This document shows positions 24,524-32,598 of a stretch of 64,000 nt of DNA, one piece after another. This stretch comes from Micromonospora okii (GTDB taxonomy: Bacteria > Actinomycetota > Actinomycetes > Mycobacteriales > Micromonosporaceae): positions 202,356-266,355 of the forward strand of contig NZ_BBZF01000022.1 of NCBI RefSeq assembly GCF_020884795.1, given 5' to 3'. The position numbers and the translations under genes were made by a program. Each line of letters opens with the position of its first letter. Position 1 is the first letter of the stretch. Below the pieces are notes generated by a model. The model was given only the letters and a program-made list of their open reading frames with translations, ran no database searches and was not told the origin of the DNA.

Positions 24524-26962
24524 ATGCCCCGCTCCGTTCCTCCCCGCCGCTGGCGACGGCGGCTGCCCGCCGCGACCGCCGCGGGCGCGGCCCTGCTCCT
24601 GCTGGCCGGCCCGGCCACCGCCGGCCCCGCCGCGCCGGCCGACGCCCCCGGGAACGCGCCCGCCGTCCTCGAACGCTTCGCCGACGAGGCGGCCGACGTG
24701 GTGGAGGTGACCGTCGCCGACACCGCCCGGCTCGACGAGCTGGTCGCCACCGGGGTCGACCTCGACCACCACGTCACCCGCACCGACCAGGGCGTCGTGG
24801 CGCACGCCGTGGTCACCCCCACCGAGGCCGCGGCGCTGCGGCGGATGGGCTACCGGCTCGGCGCCGTCCTGCACACCTCGGCCGACTCCGCCGCGAGGGT
24901 CGCCGAACGCGAGGCGACCATCGGCGCGCACCGGGCGGAGAACCGCGCGTACTCCGCGAGCCTGCGCGCCACGGCCGCCGCCTCCGGCGTGCGGATCATC
25001 CGGGCCGACTACTACACCTCCGGCAGCAGCCAGGTGCTGTCGGTCGAGGCGAAGTGGGCCGAGGGTCAGACCTCGACGAGCACCCTGACGGTGTCCCGCG
25101 ACAGCGGCCCCGGCACGCAGCCGGGCTCCGGTGGCACCCAGACCATCTCCCGGTTCGTCGACGCCGGGGTCTACCTCTACCACCGGGGGGCCGCCACGGT
25201 CACCGCCCGGCCGCATCGCATCGAGGTGACCAGCCCGACCGGCGACGTCGCGGTGGCCGAGGTGAAGGAGTGGCTGCCGATCCCCGACGACGACCCGGAG
25301 GGCCCCGGCTACCAGAAGGACTTCGTCACCAGCTACCTCACCCCGACCGAGCTGTACGCGCGCGTCCGCCAGCTCGCCGCGGACTTCCCCCGGCTGGCCG
25401 AGGTCGTCGAGCTGCCGTACCGCACCAACGGGTACCGCCGCAAGGCGCAGGTGGTGCTCGGCGCCACGGCCGCCGACCGGGTCGCGGTCGACTCGTTGGC
25501 CTGGGGGCACGAGGGCGGCAACGAGATCTCCGTCGAGCTGGCCGACCCGGGGGCGGCCGACCGGGCGCTGGAGGTCGCCGTGACCGGCAGGGCGATCCGG
25601 GTCAGCCTGGCCACCGACGCCGCCGGCGCGGTCACCAGCACCGCCGCCCAGGTCGTCGCGGCCCTCAACGCGCGGGCGGGCACGCTGGTGCGGGCGTACC
25701 CGTACCGGGGCAGCGCCGGCGACGGCAAGGTCTCGCCGGTCGCCGCGACCCCGCTGTCGGACAACCTGAAGGCGCCGGCCGGCGTGTCCCGCGACCCCCA
25801 CCCGGTGTACGCCATCCGCATCGGCAAGCACCGGGACGGCTCCCGCACGGGAGTGCTCGCCTACGCGCAGGAACACGCGCGCGAGTGGGTCCCGCCGTTG
25901 GTGACGATCGAGACCGCCGAGCGGCTGCTGCGCAACTACGCCCACGACAGCCGGACCCGGCAACTGCTCGACGACCTGGACATCTGGATCGCCCCCTCGA
26001 TCAACCCCGACGGCGGGCACTACTCGTTCTACGACTTCGCCTCGCAGCGGCGCAACATGACCAACCACTGCCCGGCCGGCGGCGCGACCGACGCCCTCGC
26101 CCGCAACTCGTGGGGCGTGGACAACAACCGCAACTACAGCGAGTACAGCCTCTTCGACGGGTACTCGGGCGCGTCGGCGAGCTGCACGAGCGACACGTAC
26201 GCCGGGCCGGGCGAGCTGACCGAGCCGGAGAACAGGAACCTCGACTGGCTGGCGCGACGGCCGAACGTCAAGTTCTCGATGAACCTGCACTCCTCGGGCA
26301 ACTACTTCATGTGGTCCCCGGGCGCGTACTCGTTGCCGGGCCGGATCTCGGCCCCGCGCCCGACGCTGGCCGAGGAGTCGTTCTTCTGGGGCGCGTCCTC
26401 GCGGATCCTGACCGCGATCAAGCGGCACCGCAACATGGCCGTCACCCCGGCCCGGACCGGCCCCATCTCCGACGTGCTCTACTCGGCGGCGGGAAACTCC
26501 GGTGACATGCTCTGGTACCGGTACGGCATCTACGCCTGGAACTTCGAGGTCGGCAACACCTTCCAGCCGGCGTGGGACGAGGCGCACCAGCAGAGCCAGG
26601 AGTTCGCCAACGGCCTGGTCGAGCTGATGCGGGTGGCGCGGGACTTCGACCGCGACCGGCGGCGCCCGGACAGCCGGCTCTCCCTCGCCCCCGGCGCGAC
26701 CCCGGGCACGGTGGACGTGCGCTTCGAGGTCAGCGAGCCGGCGGCGGTGTTCTACACCCTCGACGGCGGCCGGCCGACCTACGCCTCCACCCTGTACGGC
26801 TCCGCCGGCATCCGGGAGGGCGGGGAGACGCTCACCGTCCCGGCCGGCACCACGATCCACTGGTTCTCGGTGGACGCGGCCGGCAACGTCGAGAAGAACT
26901 ACCGCCCGGACGGCCACGGCAAGAACTTCAACAAGGGCCGGGCGGTGCTGCCCGCCCGCTGA
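24524..26962 (+). CDS. Secreted M14 zinc carboxypeptidase
   Basis: An 812-aa extracellular metallocarboxypeptidase. The ATG at 24524 follows GAAAGGTGG, and a signal peptide follows (AATAAGAALLLLAGPATAGP). An N-terminal region of about 270 residues resembles a propeptide/Ig-like segment. The M14 core begins near YLTPTELYARVRQLAADFP. The zinc ligands are His451 and Glu454 (QEHAREW) and His589 (NLHSSGNYF), with catalytic Glu675 (WNFEVG). Between the first core strands and His451 lies an insert of about 120 residues containing AWGHEGGNEISVELADPG and TSTAAQVVAALNARAG, which resembles repeats in phage tail proteins. The C-terminus (VFYTLDGGRPTY...IHWFSVDAAGNVEK) is a chitobiase-like Ig module. Probably nutritional protein degradation. 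Confidence 0.92.
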   Translation: MPRSVPPRRWRRRLPAATAAGAALLLLAGPATAGPAAPADAPGNAPAVLERFADEAADVVEVTVADTARLDELVATGVDLDHHVTRTDQGVVAHAVVTPTEAAALRRMGYRLGAVLHTSADSAARVAEREATIGAHRAENRAYSASLRATAAASGVRIIRADYYTSGSSQVLSVEAKWAEGQTSTSTLTVSRDSGPGTQPGSGGTQTISRFVDAGVYLYHRGAATVTARPHRIEVTSPTGDVAVAEVKEWLPIPDDDPEGPGYQKDFVTSYLTPTELYARVRQLAADFPRLAEVVELPYRTNGYRRKAQVVLGATAADRVAVDSLAWGHEGGNEISVELADPGAADRALEVAVTGRAIRVSLATDAAGAVTSTAAQVVAALNARAGTLVRAYPYRGSAGDGKVSPVAATPLSDNLKAPAGVSRDPHPVYAIRIGKHRDGSRTGVLAYAQEHAREWVPPLVTIETAERLLRNYAHDSRTRQLLDDLDIWIAPSINPDGGHYSFYDFASQRRNMTNHCPAGGATDALARNSWGVDNNRNYSEYSLFDGYSGASASCTSDTYAGPGELTEPENRNLDWLARRPNVKFSMNLHSSGNYFMWSPGAYSLPGRISAPRPTLAEESFFWGASSRILTAIKRHRNMAVTPARTGPISDVLYSAAGNSGDMLWYRYGIYAWNFEVGNTFQPAWDEAHQQSQEFANGLVELMRVARDFDRDRRRPDSRLSLAPGATPGTVDVRFEVSEPAAVFYTLDGGRPTYASTLYGSAGIREGGETLTVPAGTTIHWFSVDAAGNVEKNYRPDGHGKNFNKGRAVLPAR

Positions 26963-26968
26963 CCGGCC

Positions 26969-27002
26969 GGCCCGGCCCGGGGCGTGCTCCCCGGGCCGGG
27001 CC
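26969..27002 (+). terminator. Terminator hairpin after the carboxypeptidase gene
   Basis: A perfect 14-bp stem (26969-26982 with 26989-27002) with a 6-base loop starts seven bases after the stop codon. Confidence 0.75.
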
Positions 27003-27110
27003 TCCCGTCGACGACGCGGCGACCCGGTCGGCCGCGGACCGCTGCGGCCGACGTCGGTGCGGGGGCGGCCGGTGAGCGCCCGGCGCCCCGGGGTGCGGTT
27101 CGCTTCACAG

Positions 27111-27149
27111 TCTGCAAGCTTGCAGAGCCTGCAAAAATTCTTGTACGCT
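27111..27149 (+). promoter_or_regulatory. Promoter and operator of the TetR-MFS unit
   Basis: TCTGCAAGCTTGCAGA (27111-27126) is a perfect 16-bp palindrome that overlaps the -35 box TTGCAG (27120-27125). After an 18-base spacer comes TACGCT (27144-27149), seven bases before the GTG of the TetR gene, so the mRNA is probably leaderless. The spacer holds a second imperfect copy, TGCAA-N6-TTGTA (27130-27145). Binding of TetR here would block RNA polymerase. Confidence 0.7.
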
Positions 27150-27156
27150 TCGCCGC

Positions 27157-27771
27157 GTGACGCCGTCCCCGCCCGCCTCCGCCCCCGGTCGGCGTGACCG
27201 CAAGAAGCGGCAGACCCGCGCCGCGCTGGTCGAAGCGGCGCTGCGCCTCGTCGCCGAGCGCGGGCTGGACCACGTGACGGTGGAGGAGATCAGCGCGGCG
27301 GCGGACGTCTCCGCACGCACCTTCTTCAACTACTTCGCCTGCAAGGACGACGCCCTCGTCGGCGACCACGACGCCGACGCCGACCGGATCCTGGCGCGGC
27401 TGACCGCCGTGCCGCCGGAGGTCCCCGTGCTGGCCGCGCTGCGCGCCGCCGTCGCCGAGGTGATCGAGGAGGTGCAGGCCGAACGCGAGCTGTGGTGCCT
27501 GCGGATGGACGTGGTGACGCGCAACCCCGCGCTGCTGCCGCGCCTGGTCGCCGGCAACGTCGAGGTCGAGAACGCCGTCGCCGGGGTCATCGCCGCCCGC
27601 GTCGGCGTCGCCCCCGACCACCCCTATCCCGCCCTCGTCGCGGCGGTGACCGGGGCGGCCCTGCGCGCCGCGACGACCCGCTGGGCGACGGCCGGCGATA
27701 ACCGAAACCTGGCCGACCTCGTTGACGAGGCATTCGCCGCGCTGGCCGCCGGCCTGCCGGCGCCCCGCTGA
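27157..27771 (+). CDS. TetR-family transcriptional repressor
   Basis: A 204-aa regulator. The helix-turn-helix spans about residues 15-60 (TRAALVEAALRLVAERGLDHVTVEEISAAADVSARTFFNYFACKDDAL), a textbook TetR DNA-binding domain. The C-terminal ligand-binding region includes LRAAVAEVIEEVQAERELW and RMDVVTRNPALLPRL. The GTG start lies seven bases after a -10 box. It is 51 bases upstream of the MFS efflux gene on the same strand, and its operator probably overlaps its own promoter, so it most likely represses itself and the pump until an exported compound binds. Confidence 0.92.
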   Translation: MTPSPPASAPGRRDRKKRQTRAALVEAALRLVAERGLDHVTVEEISAAADVSARTFFNYFACKDDALVGDHDADADRILARLTAVPPEVPVLAALRAAVAEVIEEVQAERELWCLRMDVVTRNPALLPRLVAGNVEVENAVAGVIAARVGVAPDHPYPALVAAVTGAALRAATTRWATAGDNRNLADLVDEAFAALAAGLPAPR

Positions 27772-27822
27772 ACCCGGCCCACCGCCAGTCCCGATCACTG
27801 TCAGCTACGTGAGGAATCGCCG

Positions 27823-29412
27823 ATGGCCTCTACCGCCCTGCCCGTCAAGACCCCCGGAGTCGGCACCGGGCGCATGTCCCGCCGCGAGGTGCTCCAGGCC
27901 CTCTCCGGCCTGATGGTCGGCATGTTCGTCGCGGTCGTCGCCTCGACGGTCGTGGCGAACGCGTTGCCGCGCATCGTCGCCGACCTGAACGGCACCCAGA
28001 CCGTCTACACCTGGATCGTCACCGCCGAGCTGCTGGCCATGACGGCGACCGTGCCGCTGTGGGGCAAGATGGCCGACCTCTACAGCAAGAAGCTGCTCAT
28101 CCAGCTCTCCCTCGGGCTGTTCGTGGCCGGCTCGCTGATCGCCGGCTTCTCCCCGAACGTCGAGGTGCTCGTGGTCAGCAGGGTCGTGCAGGGCGTCGGC
28201 GCCGGCGGCATGACCGCCCTGGCCACGATCGTCATGGCGGCGATGATCCCGCCCCGCGAGCTGGGCCGCTACGCCGGCATCTTCGGCGCGGTGTTCGGCG
28301 TCGCCACCATCGCCGGCCCGCTCATCGGCGGCGTGCTGGTCGACACGTCGTGGCTCGGCTGGCGCTGGTGCTTCCTGATCGGCGTGCCGTTCAGCCTGCT
28401 CTCCATCGTCCTGCTCCAGCGCACCCTGCACCTGCCGGTGACCCGGCGGAAGGTCCGCATCGACTGGCTCGGCGCGCTGCTCATCACCGCCGGGGTCTGC
28501 ACCATGCTGATCTGGTCGTCGCTGGCCGGCAACAAGTTCGCCTGGGCCTCCGGGTGGACCGCCCTGCTGGTCGGCGGCGGGCTCGTCCTGCTGGCGCTGG
28601 CCGTGCTGGTGGAGTCCCGCGCGGCCGAGCCGATCGTGCCACTGAGCATCTTCCGCAACCGCACGGTGTCGCTGGCCACCATCGCGAGCACGCTGGTCGG
28701 CGTGGCCATGATCGGCGGCACCGTCTTCCTGTCCCAGTACTTCCAGATCTCGCTCGGTCAGTCGCCGACGGTGGCCGGGCTGATGAGCCTGCCCATGATC
28801 CTCGGTCTGCTGGTCTCCTCGACCGTCGCCGGGCAGCTCATCACCAAGTACGGCCGGTGGAAGCGCTACCTGCTGACCGGCGGCGTCGTGATGACGCTGG
28901 GCATGGTGCTGCTGTCCACCATCGACGCCCACACCAACAGGCTGCTGCTCGGCACGTACATGGCGGTGCTCGGCATCGGCGTGGGTCTGCTGATGCAGAA
29001 CCTCGTCCTCGCCGCGCAGAACGACGTGCCCGCGCAGGAACTGGGCGCCACCACCTCCGCGCTGACCTTCTTCCGCAGCATGGGCGCGGCGATCGGGGTC
29101 AGCGCCCTGGGCGCCGTCCTGGCAAACCGGGTGGCCTCGCTGACCGCCAAGAAGCTCGGGCCGCTCGCCGCGGGTGCCGGCGAGGGCGGCTCCACCGAGG
29201 TGCCCGACCTGTCGGCCCTGCCCGAGCCGGTGCTCCGGGTGGTGCGGGACGTGTACGGGATCGCCACGGCCGAGCTGTTCCTCGTCGGCGCGCCGTTCGC
29301 CCTGCTCTCCCTGGTCGCGGTGCTGTTCATCAGGGAGAAGCCGCTGCACACCCTCAGCGGCAGCGAGCGGCTCGCCCAGGAGGAGGCCGCCGGCGCGCCC
29401 CCGACGCGCTGA
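27823..29412 (+). CDS. DHA2-family (EmrB/QacA-like) MFS efflux transporter
   Basis: A 529-aa membrane protein with about 14 helices, the DHA2 drug:proton antiporter layout. Family motifs are visible: GLMVGMFVAVVASTVVANALPRIVADL in helix 1, LWGKMADLYSKKLLIQ (motif A), VVQGVGAGGMTALATIVM (motif B) and GPLIGGVLVDTSWLGWRWCFLIGVP (motif C). The ATG at 27823 is preceded by GAGGAA. It directly follows the TetR gene and is presumably controlled by it. Substrates of this family are drugs, dyes or self-made antibiotics; the natural one here is unknown. Confidence 0.93.
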   Translation: MASTALPVKTPGVGTGRMSRREVLQALSGLMVGMFVAVVASTVVANALPRIVADLNGTQTVYTWIVTAELLAMTATVPLWGKMADLYSKKLLIQLSLGLFVAGSLIAGFSPNVEVLVVSRVVQGVGAGGMTALATIVMAAMIPPRELGRYAGIFGAVFGVATIAGPLIGGVLVDTSWLGWRWCFLIGVPFSLLSIVLLQRTLHLPVTRRKVRIDWLGALLITAGVCTMLIWSSLAGNKFAWASGWTALLVGGGLVLLALAVLVESRAAEPIVPLSIFRNRTVSLATIASTLVGVAMIGGTVFLSQYFQISLGQSPTVAGLMSLPMILGLLVSSTVAGQLITKYGRWKRYLLTGGVVMTLGMVLLSTIDAHTNRLLLGTYMAVLGIGVGLLMQNLVLAAQNDVPAQELGATTSALTFFRSMGAAIGVSALGAVLANRVASLTAKKLGPLAAGAGEGGSTEVPDLSALPEPVLRVVRDVYGIATAELFLVGAPFALLSLVAVLFIREKPLHTLSGSERLAQEEAAGAPPTR

Positions 29413-29427
29413 GCCACCCGTTGCCCG

Positions 29428-29463
29428 GCGCGGCGGCGCCCCGCCCGGGGGGCGTCGCCGCGC
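29428..29463. terminator. Terminator hairpin between the MFS and YccF genes
   Basis: A 15-bp stem with one G-T pair (29428-29442 with 29449-29463) and a 6-base loop lies 15 bases after the MFS stop and before the convergent YccF stop. Confidence 0.7.
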
Positions 29464-29520
29464 GCGGCCGACTGGTGACCGTCGCCGCACCGGCACGCCC
29501 CCCGGACGGCGGGCCGACGG

Positions 29521-29901
29521 TTACGGGGTGTCGACGACCTCCCGCCCCAGGGGCCAGAACGCCGTGGGGACGAGCTTGAAGTTGGCGATCCCGAACGGGA
29601 TGCCGATGATCGTGACGCAGAGCGCGACACCGGCGGCGATATGGGACAGGGCCAGCCACCAGCCCGCCAGCACCACCCAGAGGACGTTGGCCAGCCCCGA
29701 GCCGACGCCCGCGCCCGGCTTCGGCACCACTGTCCGGCCGAAGGGCCACAGCGAGTAGCCGGCCAGCCGCAGGGAGGCGACGCCGAACGGGATGGTGACG
29801 ACCAGCGCGAAGCAGATCAGCGCGGCGATGCCGTACCCGATCGCCAGCACGATCCCGCCGCCGAAGACGAGCCACAACACGTTCAGCAGAAAGCGAATCA
29901 C
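29521..29901 (-). CDS. YccF-family membrane protein
   Basis: A 126-aa inner membrane protein with the two YccF repeats: LNVLWLVFGGGIVLAIGYGIAALICFALVVTIPFGVASLRLAGYSLWPFG and LANVLWVVLAGWWLALSHIAAGVALCVTIIGIPFGIANFKL. Each repeat ends in IPFG and a WPFG/WPLG turn. I chose the GTG at 29901 because homologues begin at this point (VIRFLLNVLW). A GTG at 29928 would add nine residues and has a slightly better upstream purine run. The function of YccF proteins is unknown. Confidence 0.85.
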   Translation of the reverse strand: MIRFLLNVLWLVFGGGIVLAIGYGIAALICFALVVTIPFGVASLRLAGYSLWPFGRTVVPKPGAGVGSGLANVLWVVLAGWWLALSHIAAGVALCVTIIGIPFGIANFKLVPTAFWPLGREVVDTP

Positions 29902-29954
29902 CCTCTCAGCATGACCCGCCCCCGCCACCCTGCCTCTCCCGCCAACCCGCCGGG

Positions 29955-30036
29955 CCCGGGGCGTCCGGCCCCGCTGATCCGCCAGCCCCGGGCGTCCGGC
30001 CCCGCTGACCCGCCACCCCGGGCGTCCGGTCCCGCC
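29955..30036. repeat. Three tandem copies of a 30-31-bp GC-rich repeat
   Basis: The core GCGTCCGGCCCCGCTGAYC recurs at 29961, 29992 and 30022 with spacing of 31 and 30 bases; the third copy is diverged. It lies in the non-coding region between the divergent YccF and SCP2-debranching genes. A -10-like TAGCCT follows near 30065. Confidence 0.6.
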
Positions 30037-30143
30037 GAAGCGCCGCTGCCGGGGCCGCCGTGGCGTAGCCTGGATCTGCGCCGATACGTCCGCCTTGTCG
30101 GGTGCGGCCGAGGGTTGACAACTGCTCGCGACAGGGGCACCCG

Positions 30144-32582
30144 GTGAGCGAACGACTCGACCGGTTCTTCGCCGGCCTCGAGGACTCCGCCCGGGGCCGG
30201 CTGCCCCGCACGCCCACCGGCACCATCCGCTTCGTCGTCGTCGGCGGCGACGGGGGCGGCGCGACCTGGTTCGTCACCCTCGACGGCGGCCGGGCCCGGG
30301 TCGGCCGCGCCGACCGCGAGGCCGACTGCGTCGTGGAGATCGGGACGGACACCTTCGAACGGCTGACCGCCGGGGCCGAGCACGTCCTGGCGCTGCTGCT
30401 GCGCGGCAGCGTCTCCGTCGAGGGCGACCTGTCGCTGTTCGTGGCGTTCCAACGGCTGCTGCCGGCCCCGGCCGAGTGCCCCGCGCCCGAGCCGGTCGCG
30501 GAGGTCGGCGCCGAGCGGGCCGACATCGGGCTCCAGGACACCAGCAGCGTCTTCTACGGCAACATGTTCCTGATCAGCACCCGCAACGGCGACGTCGCGG
30601 CGGAGCCGGCCAGCCCGCTCGGCCTCTTCCACCTCGACACCCGCTTCCTGTCGACCTGGCGGCTGACCGTCGACGGGGAGCCGCTCACCGCGCTCTCGGT
30701 CGACGACGTCCAGTCCTTCGAGGCCAAGTTCGCGCTGGTGCCCGGCCAGCCCACGCACTACGTCAGCGCCACCACGTCGATCCTGCGGCACCGCTGGTTG
30801 GGGCGGACCTTCGAGGAGGAGGTCACGCTCTTCAACTACGCGCCCGAGCCCGTCCGGTACACGGTCCGGCTCGACGTCGGCGCGGACTTCGCGGAGATCC
30901 AGGAGATCCGCGAAGGGCTGTGCCGGGAGCGCGAGGTCCGCGCCACCGTCGAGGAGGGCGCGCTGCGGCTGCACTACCACCGGCAAACCCTCTACCGGGA
31001 GACGGTCGTCTGCGCCAGCGAGGCCGCCCGCGCCGACGAGCGCGGCCTCACGTTCCGGGTCACCGTCGGGCCGCACGGCACCTGGTCCGTGCGGCTGCGC
31101 GTCCTGACCCTGGTCCGAGACCTGCGGCGACGCGACCTGCGCGAGCGGCTGCGCAGCTCCACCGACCGCTCGCGGGCCGAGGTCGGCCGGGAGATCGAGG
31201 AGACGGTCGCCGGCGCGCCCCGGCTGCGCGCCGACCACCGGCCGCTGGTCGAGGCGTACCGGCGTGGGGTGCGCGACCTCGCCGCCCTGCACTACGCGGG
31301 CCTGAACTACCGGGAGCGGCTGCCCGCCACCGGCCTGCCCTGGTCGATGACCTTCCTCGCCCGGGAGAGCCTGGTCAGCAGCCTCCAGGTGCTGCCGTTC
31401 CTGCCGCGCCGCGCCGTCGACACCCTGCGGATCCTGGCGCTGACCCAGGGCAGCCGCCGCGACGCGTTCCGCGGCGAGCAGCCGGGCCGGATCCTCCAGG
31501 AGATCCGGTACGGCGAGTCGTCCGCCTTCGGCGACACCCGTGGCGCGTCCGACTTCTCCGCCGTCGACACCACCCCGCTCTTCCTCGTCCTGCTCGACGA
31601 GTACGAGCGCTGGAGCGGCGACGCCGAGCTGGTCCGCCGCTACGAGTTCGAGGCCCGCGCCGCTCTCGCCTGGCTCGACGAGCGCGCCGACCCGGTGGGC
31701 GACGGCTACGTCTGGTCCACCCGCCGGCAGACCCGGGCCGGCCCGGTCAACGAGAGCTGGCGAAGCTCCGAGTCGGCCATCTGCTTCCGCGACGGGCGGC
31801 TGCCCACCTTCCCCCTGGCGATCTGCGAGGTCCAGGGCTACGCCTACGACGCCCGGCTGCGGGCGGCCCGGATGGCCCGGCTGTTCTGGGGCGACCCGGC
31901 CTACGCCGACCGGCTGGAGCGGGCCGCCGAAGGGCTGCGGGAACGGTTCGAGCGGGACTTCTGGCTGCCCGACCGGGGCTGTTACGCGCTGGCGTTGCAG
32001 GCCGACGGCCAGCGCGTCGACGCCCTCGCGTCGAACGTCGGGCACCTCCTCTGGAGCGGCATCGTCGACCCGGAGCGGGCCGAGCGCCTGGTCGGGCACC
32101 TGCTCGGGCCCGCCCTCTTCTCGGGCTGGGGCATCCGCACCCTGGCCGCCACCGAGTGGCGGTTCAACCCGCTGGGCCACCACACCGGCGCGATCTGGCC
32201 GGCGGACAACTCCCTCATCGCCTGGGGCCTGCGCCGGTACGGCTTCAAGCGGGAGGCGGCCCGGCTCGCCCAGGCGCTGCTGGATGCCGGTCGGCACTTC
32301 CGGGGCTGGCTGCCCGCCTACTTCGCCGGCTACGACCGGGCCACCACCCGGGTGCCCGTGCCGCACCGCTTCACCGACAGCCCGTACGCCCCGTCGGCCG
32401 GGGCGGCGCCGCTGCTGCTGCGCTGCCTGCTCGGCCTCGAACCGCACGACGACCACCTCAAGGTCGACGCCGGGCTGCCGGCGGGGATGGGTCAGGTCGC
32501 GCTCTTCGACGTCCCGGGTCGCTGGGGGTACGCCGACGCCCTCGGGCGGGGCCACGACGTCCACGACCCGCCCCGCCCCTGA
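30144..32582 (+). CDS. SCP2 domain fused to a glycogen-debranching-like glycosidase
   Basis: An 812-aa cytoplasmic protein starting at the GTG at 30144 (AGGGG upstream). Residues 1 to about 112 form an SCP2-like lipid-binding domain (SERLDRFFAGLE, WFVTLDGGRARV, DCVVEIGTDTFERLTAG, LLLRGSVSVEGDLSLFVAFQRLLP). The rest is a glycogen-debranching N-terminal domain (SSVFYGNMFLISTRNGDV...LGLFHLDTRFLSTW) followed by an (alpha/alpha)6 barrel of the amylo-alpha-1,6-glucosidase type (GLPWSMTFLARESLVSSLQVL, FPLAICEVQGYAYDA, GCYALALQADG, GHHTGAIWPADNSLIAWGLRRYG). The debranching-like part is common in actinomycetes, but the SCP2 fusion is unusual and suggests a lipid-linked glycan substrate or a regulatory role. 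It is convergent with the glycan operon. Confidence 0.88.
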   Translation: MSERLDRFFAGLEDSARGRLPRTPTGTIRFVVVGGDGGGATWFVTLDGGRARVGRADREADCVVEIGTDTFERLTAGAEHVLALLLRGSVSVEGDLSLFVAFQRLLPAPAECPAPEPVAEVGAERADIGLQDTSSVFYGNMFLISTRNGDVAAEPASPLGLFHLDTRFLSTWRLTVDGEPLTALSVDDVQSFEAKFALVPGQPTHYVSATTSILRHRWLGRTFEEEVTLFNYAPEPVRYTVRLDVGADFAEIQEIREGLCREREVRATVEEGALRLHYHRQTLYRETVVCASEAARADERGLTFRVTVGPHGTWSVRLRVLTLVRDLRRRDLRERLRSSTDRSRAEVGREIEETVAGAPRLRADHRPLVEAYRRGVRDLAALHYAGLNYRERLPATGLPWSMTFLARESLVSSLQVLPFLPRRAVDTLRILALTQGSRRDAFRGEQPGRILQEIRYGESSAFGDTRGASDFSAVDTTPLFLVLLDEYERWSGDAELVRRYEFEARAALAWLDERADPVGDGYVWSTRRQTRAGPVNESWRSSESAICFRDGRLPTFPLAICEVQGYAYDARLRAARMARLFWGDPAYADRLERAAEGLRERFERDFWLPDRGCYALALQADGQRVDALASNVGHLLWSGIVDPERAERLVGHLLGPALFSGWGIRTLAATEWRFNPLGHHTGAIWPADNSLIAWGLRRYGFKREAARLAQALLDAGRHFRGWLPAYFAGYDRATTRVPVPHRFTDSPYAPSAGAAPLLLRCLLGLEPHDDHLKVDAGLPAGMGQVALFDVPGRWGYADALGRGHDVHDPPRP

Positions 32583-32598
32583 CCCGCGCCCCGGCCGC

